Shown here piece after piece: positions 6,279-6,389 of a DNA stretch of 6,389 nucleotides. Source of the DNA: Desulfobulbus sp. (GTDB taxonomy: Bacteria; Desulfobacterota; Desulfobulbia; Desulfobulbales; Desulfobulbaceae). The notes beneath the pieces are model-generated. The model had not been told where the DNA came from, searched no databases, and saw only the letters and a program-made list of their open reading frames with translations. Positions within the stretch are counted from its first letter, which is position 1. Every line of letters begins with the position of its first letter. The position numbers and the translations under genes were made by a program. The stretch covers positions 1 to 6,389 of the forward strand of contig JAQUEZ010000319.1 in NCBI GenBank assembly GCA_028684915.1. The letters run 5' to 3'.

Positions 6279-6389
6279 AAATCACCGAACATTCCGGAGG
6301 TGTATTTGAGGATAGGGTGCCGGAAGAATCCCCTGACCTTATCCTTGAGCTGTTGCAGTGATTGCATGATGGATACTACTCGTTCCTGG
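6266..6389 (-). CDS. C-terminal tail of an unrecognised reading frame at the window edge
   Basis: A minus-strand frame enters from the right edge and ends at TAA 6268-6266, followed directly by a second TAA. The 40 visible residues begin QERVVSIMQSLQQLKDK and include RGFFRHPILKYTSGMFGDL. I do not recognise a family and they do not look like HsdS or the end of HsdM. A methionine inside (ATG 6367-6365) could start a 33-residue peptide, but there is no clear Shine-Dalgarno site. The frame overlaps the first codons of the hsdS remnant by 13 bases in a different frame. It may be the remnant of a gene joined to hsdS by a deletion or insertion, or a chance open frame. Confidence 0.3.
   Translation of the reverse strand, partial: QERVVSIMQSLQQLKDKVRGFFRHPILKYTSGMFGDLCTG

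Noticed and set aside
6282..6361. Plus-strand open stretch near the right edge (ending at TGA 6359-6361)
   Set aside because: It is about 26 codons, has no start codon with a ribosome site and no recognisable similarity.

Overview
The window holds two unrelated gene blocks, both read entirely on the minus strand, so transcription runs from high to low coordinates. Overall base composition is moderate to high G+C, with strong Shine-Dalgarno sites and overlapping start and stop codons. A corrinoid (B12) methyltransferase-type module beside a type I restriction locus suggests an anaerobic bacterium, possibly a sulfate- or metal-reducing Desulfobacterota. That assignment is an inference from gene content only.

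Right part (about 2517-6389): the end of a type I restriction-modification locus. From the right edge it contains an unrecognised 40-residue reading-frame tail, a short hsdS specificity gene that lacks its 5' half, a 138-base spacer with two perfect inverted repeats, and a full-length hsdR with intact nuclease and helicase motifs. No hsdM lies in the window; it would have to be beyond the right edge. The hsdS remnant begins inside a target-recognition domain, directly after stop codons, at what looks like a rearrangement junction. As seen here the locus therefore looks damaged or rearranged.

Left part (1-2443): a very tight four-gene operon. It starts with a B12-binding corrinoid protein with its histidine ligand intact (1778-2443). 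Next is a UroD/MtaA-fold methyltransferase-like protein (769-1791), then a DUF1638-type protein (176-772), then the start of a protein that resembles a GAF-domain sensor (1-186, cut by the window edge). Every junction overlaps by 4 to 14 bases, so these genes are probably translated together. There is no substrate-specific methyltransferase (MtaB/MttB type) in view.

The most notable signal is in the MtaA-like protein. The two positions that hold the zinc-binding cysteines in MtaA-type enzymes are Gly and Ala here, while the histidine is kept. Combined with DUF1638 and a possible sensor in the same operon, this suggests an atypical corrinoid module. It may use different chemistry from the usual methylcobamide:thiol transfer, or it may sense rather than catalyse. 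This is a hypothesis; the substitutions themselves are read directly from the sequence.
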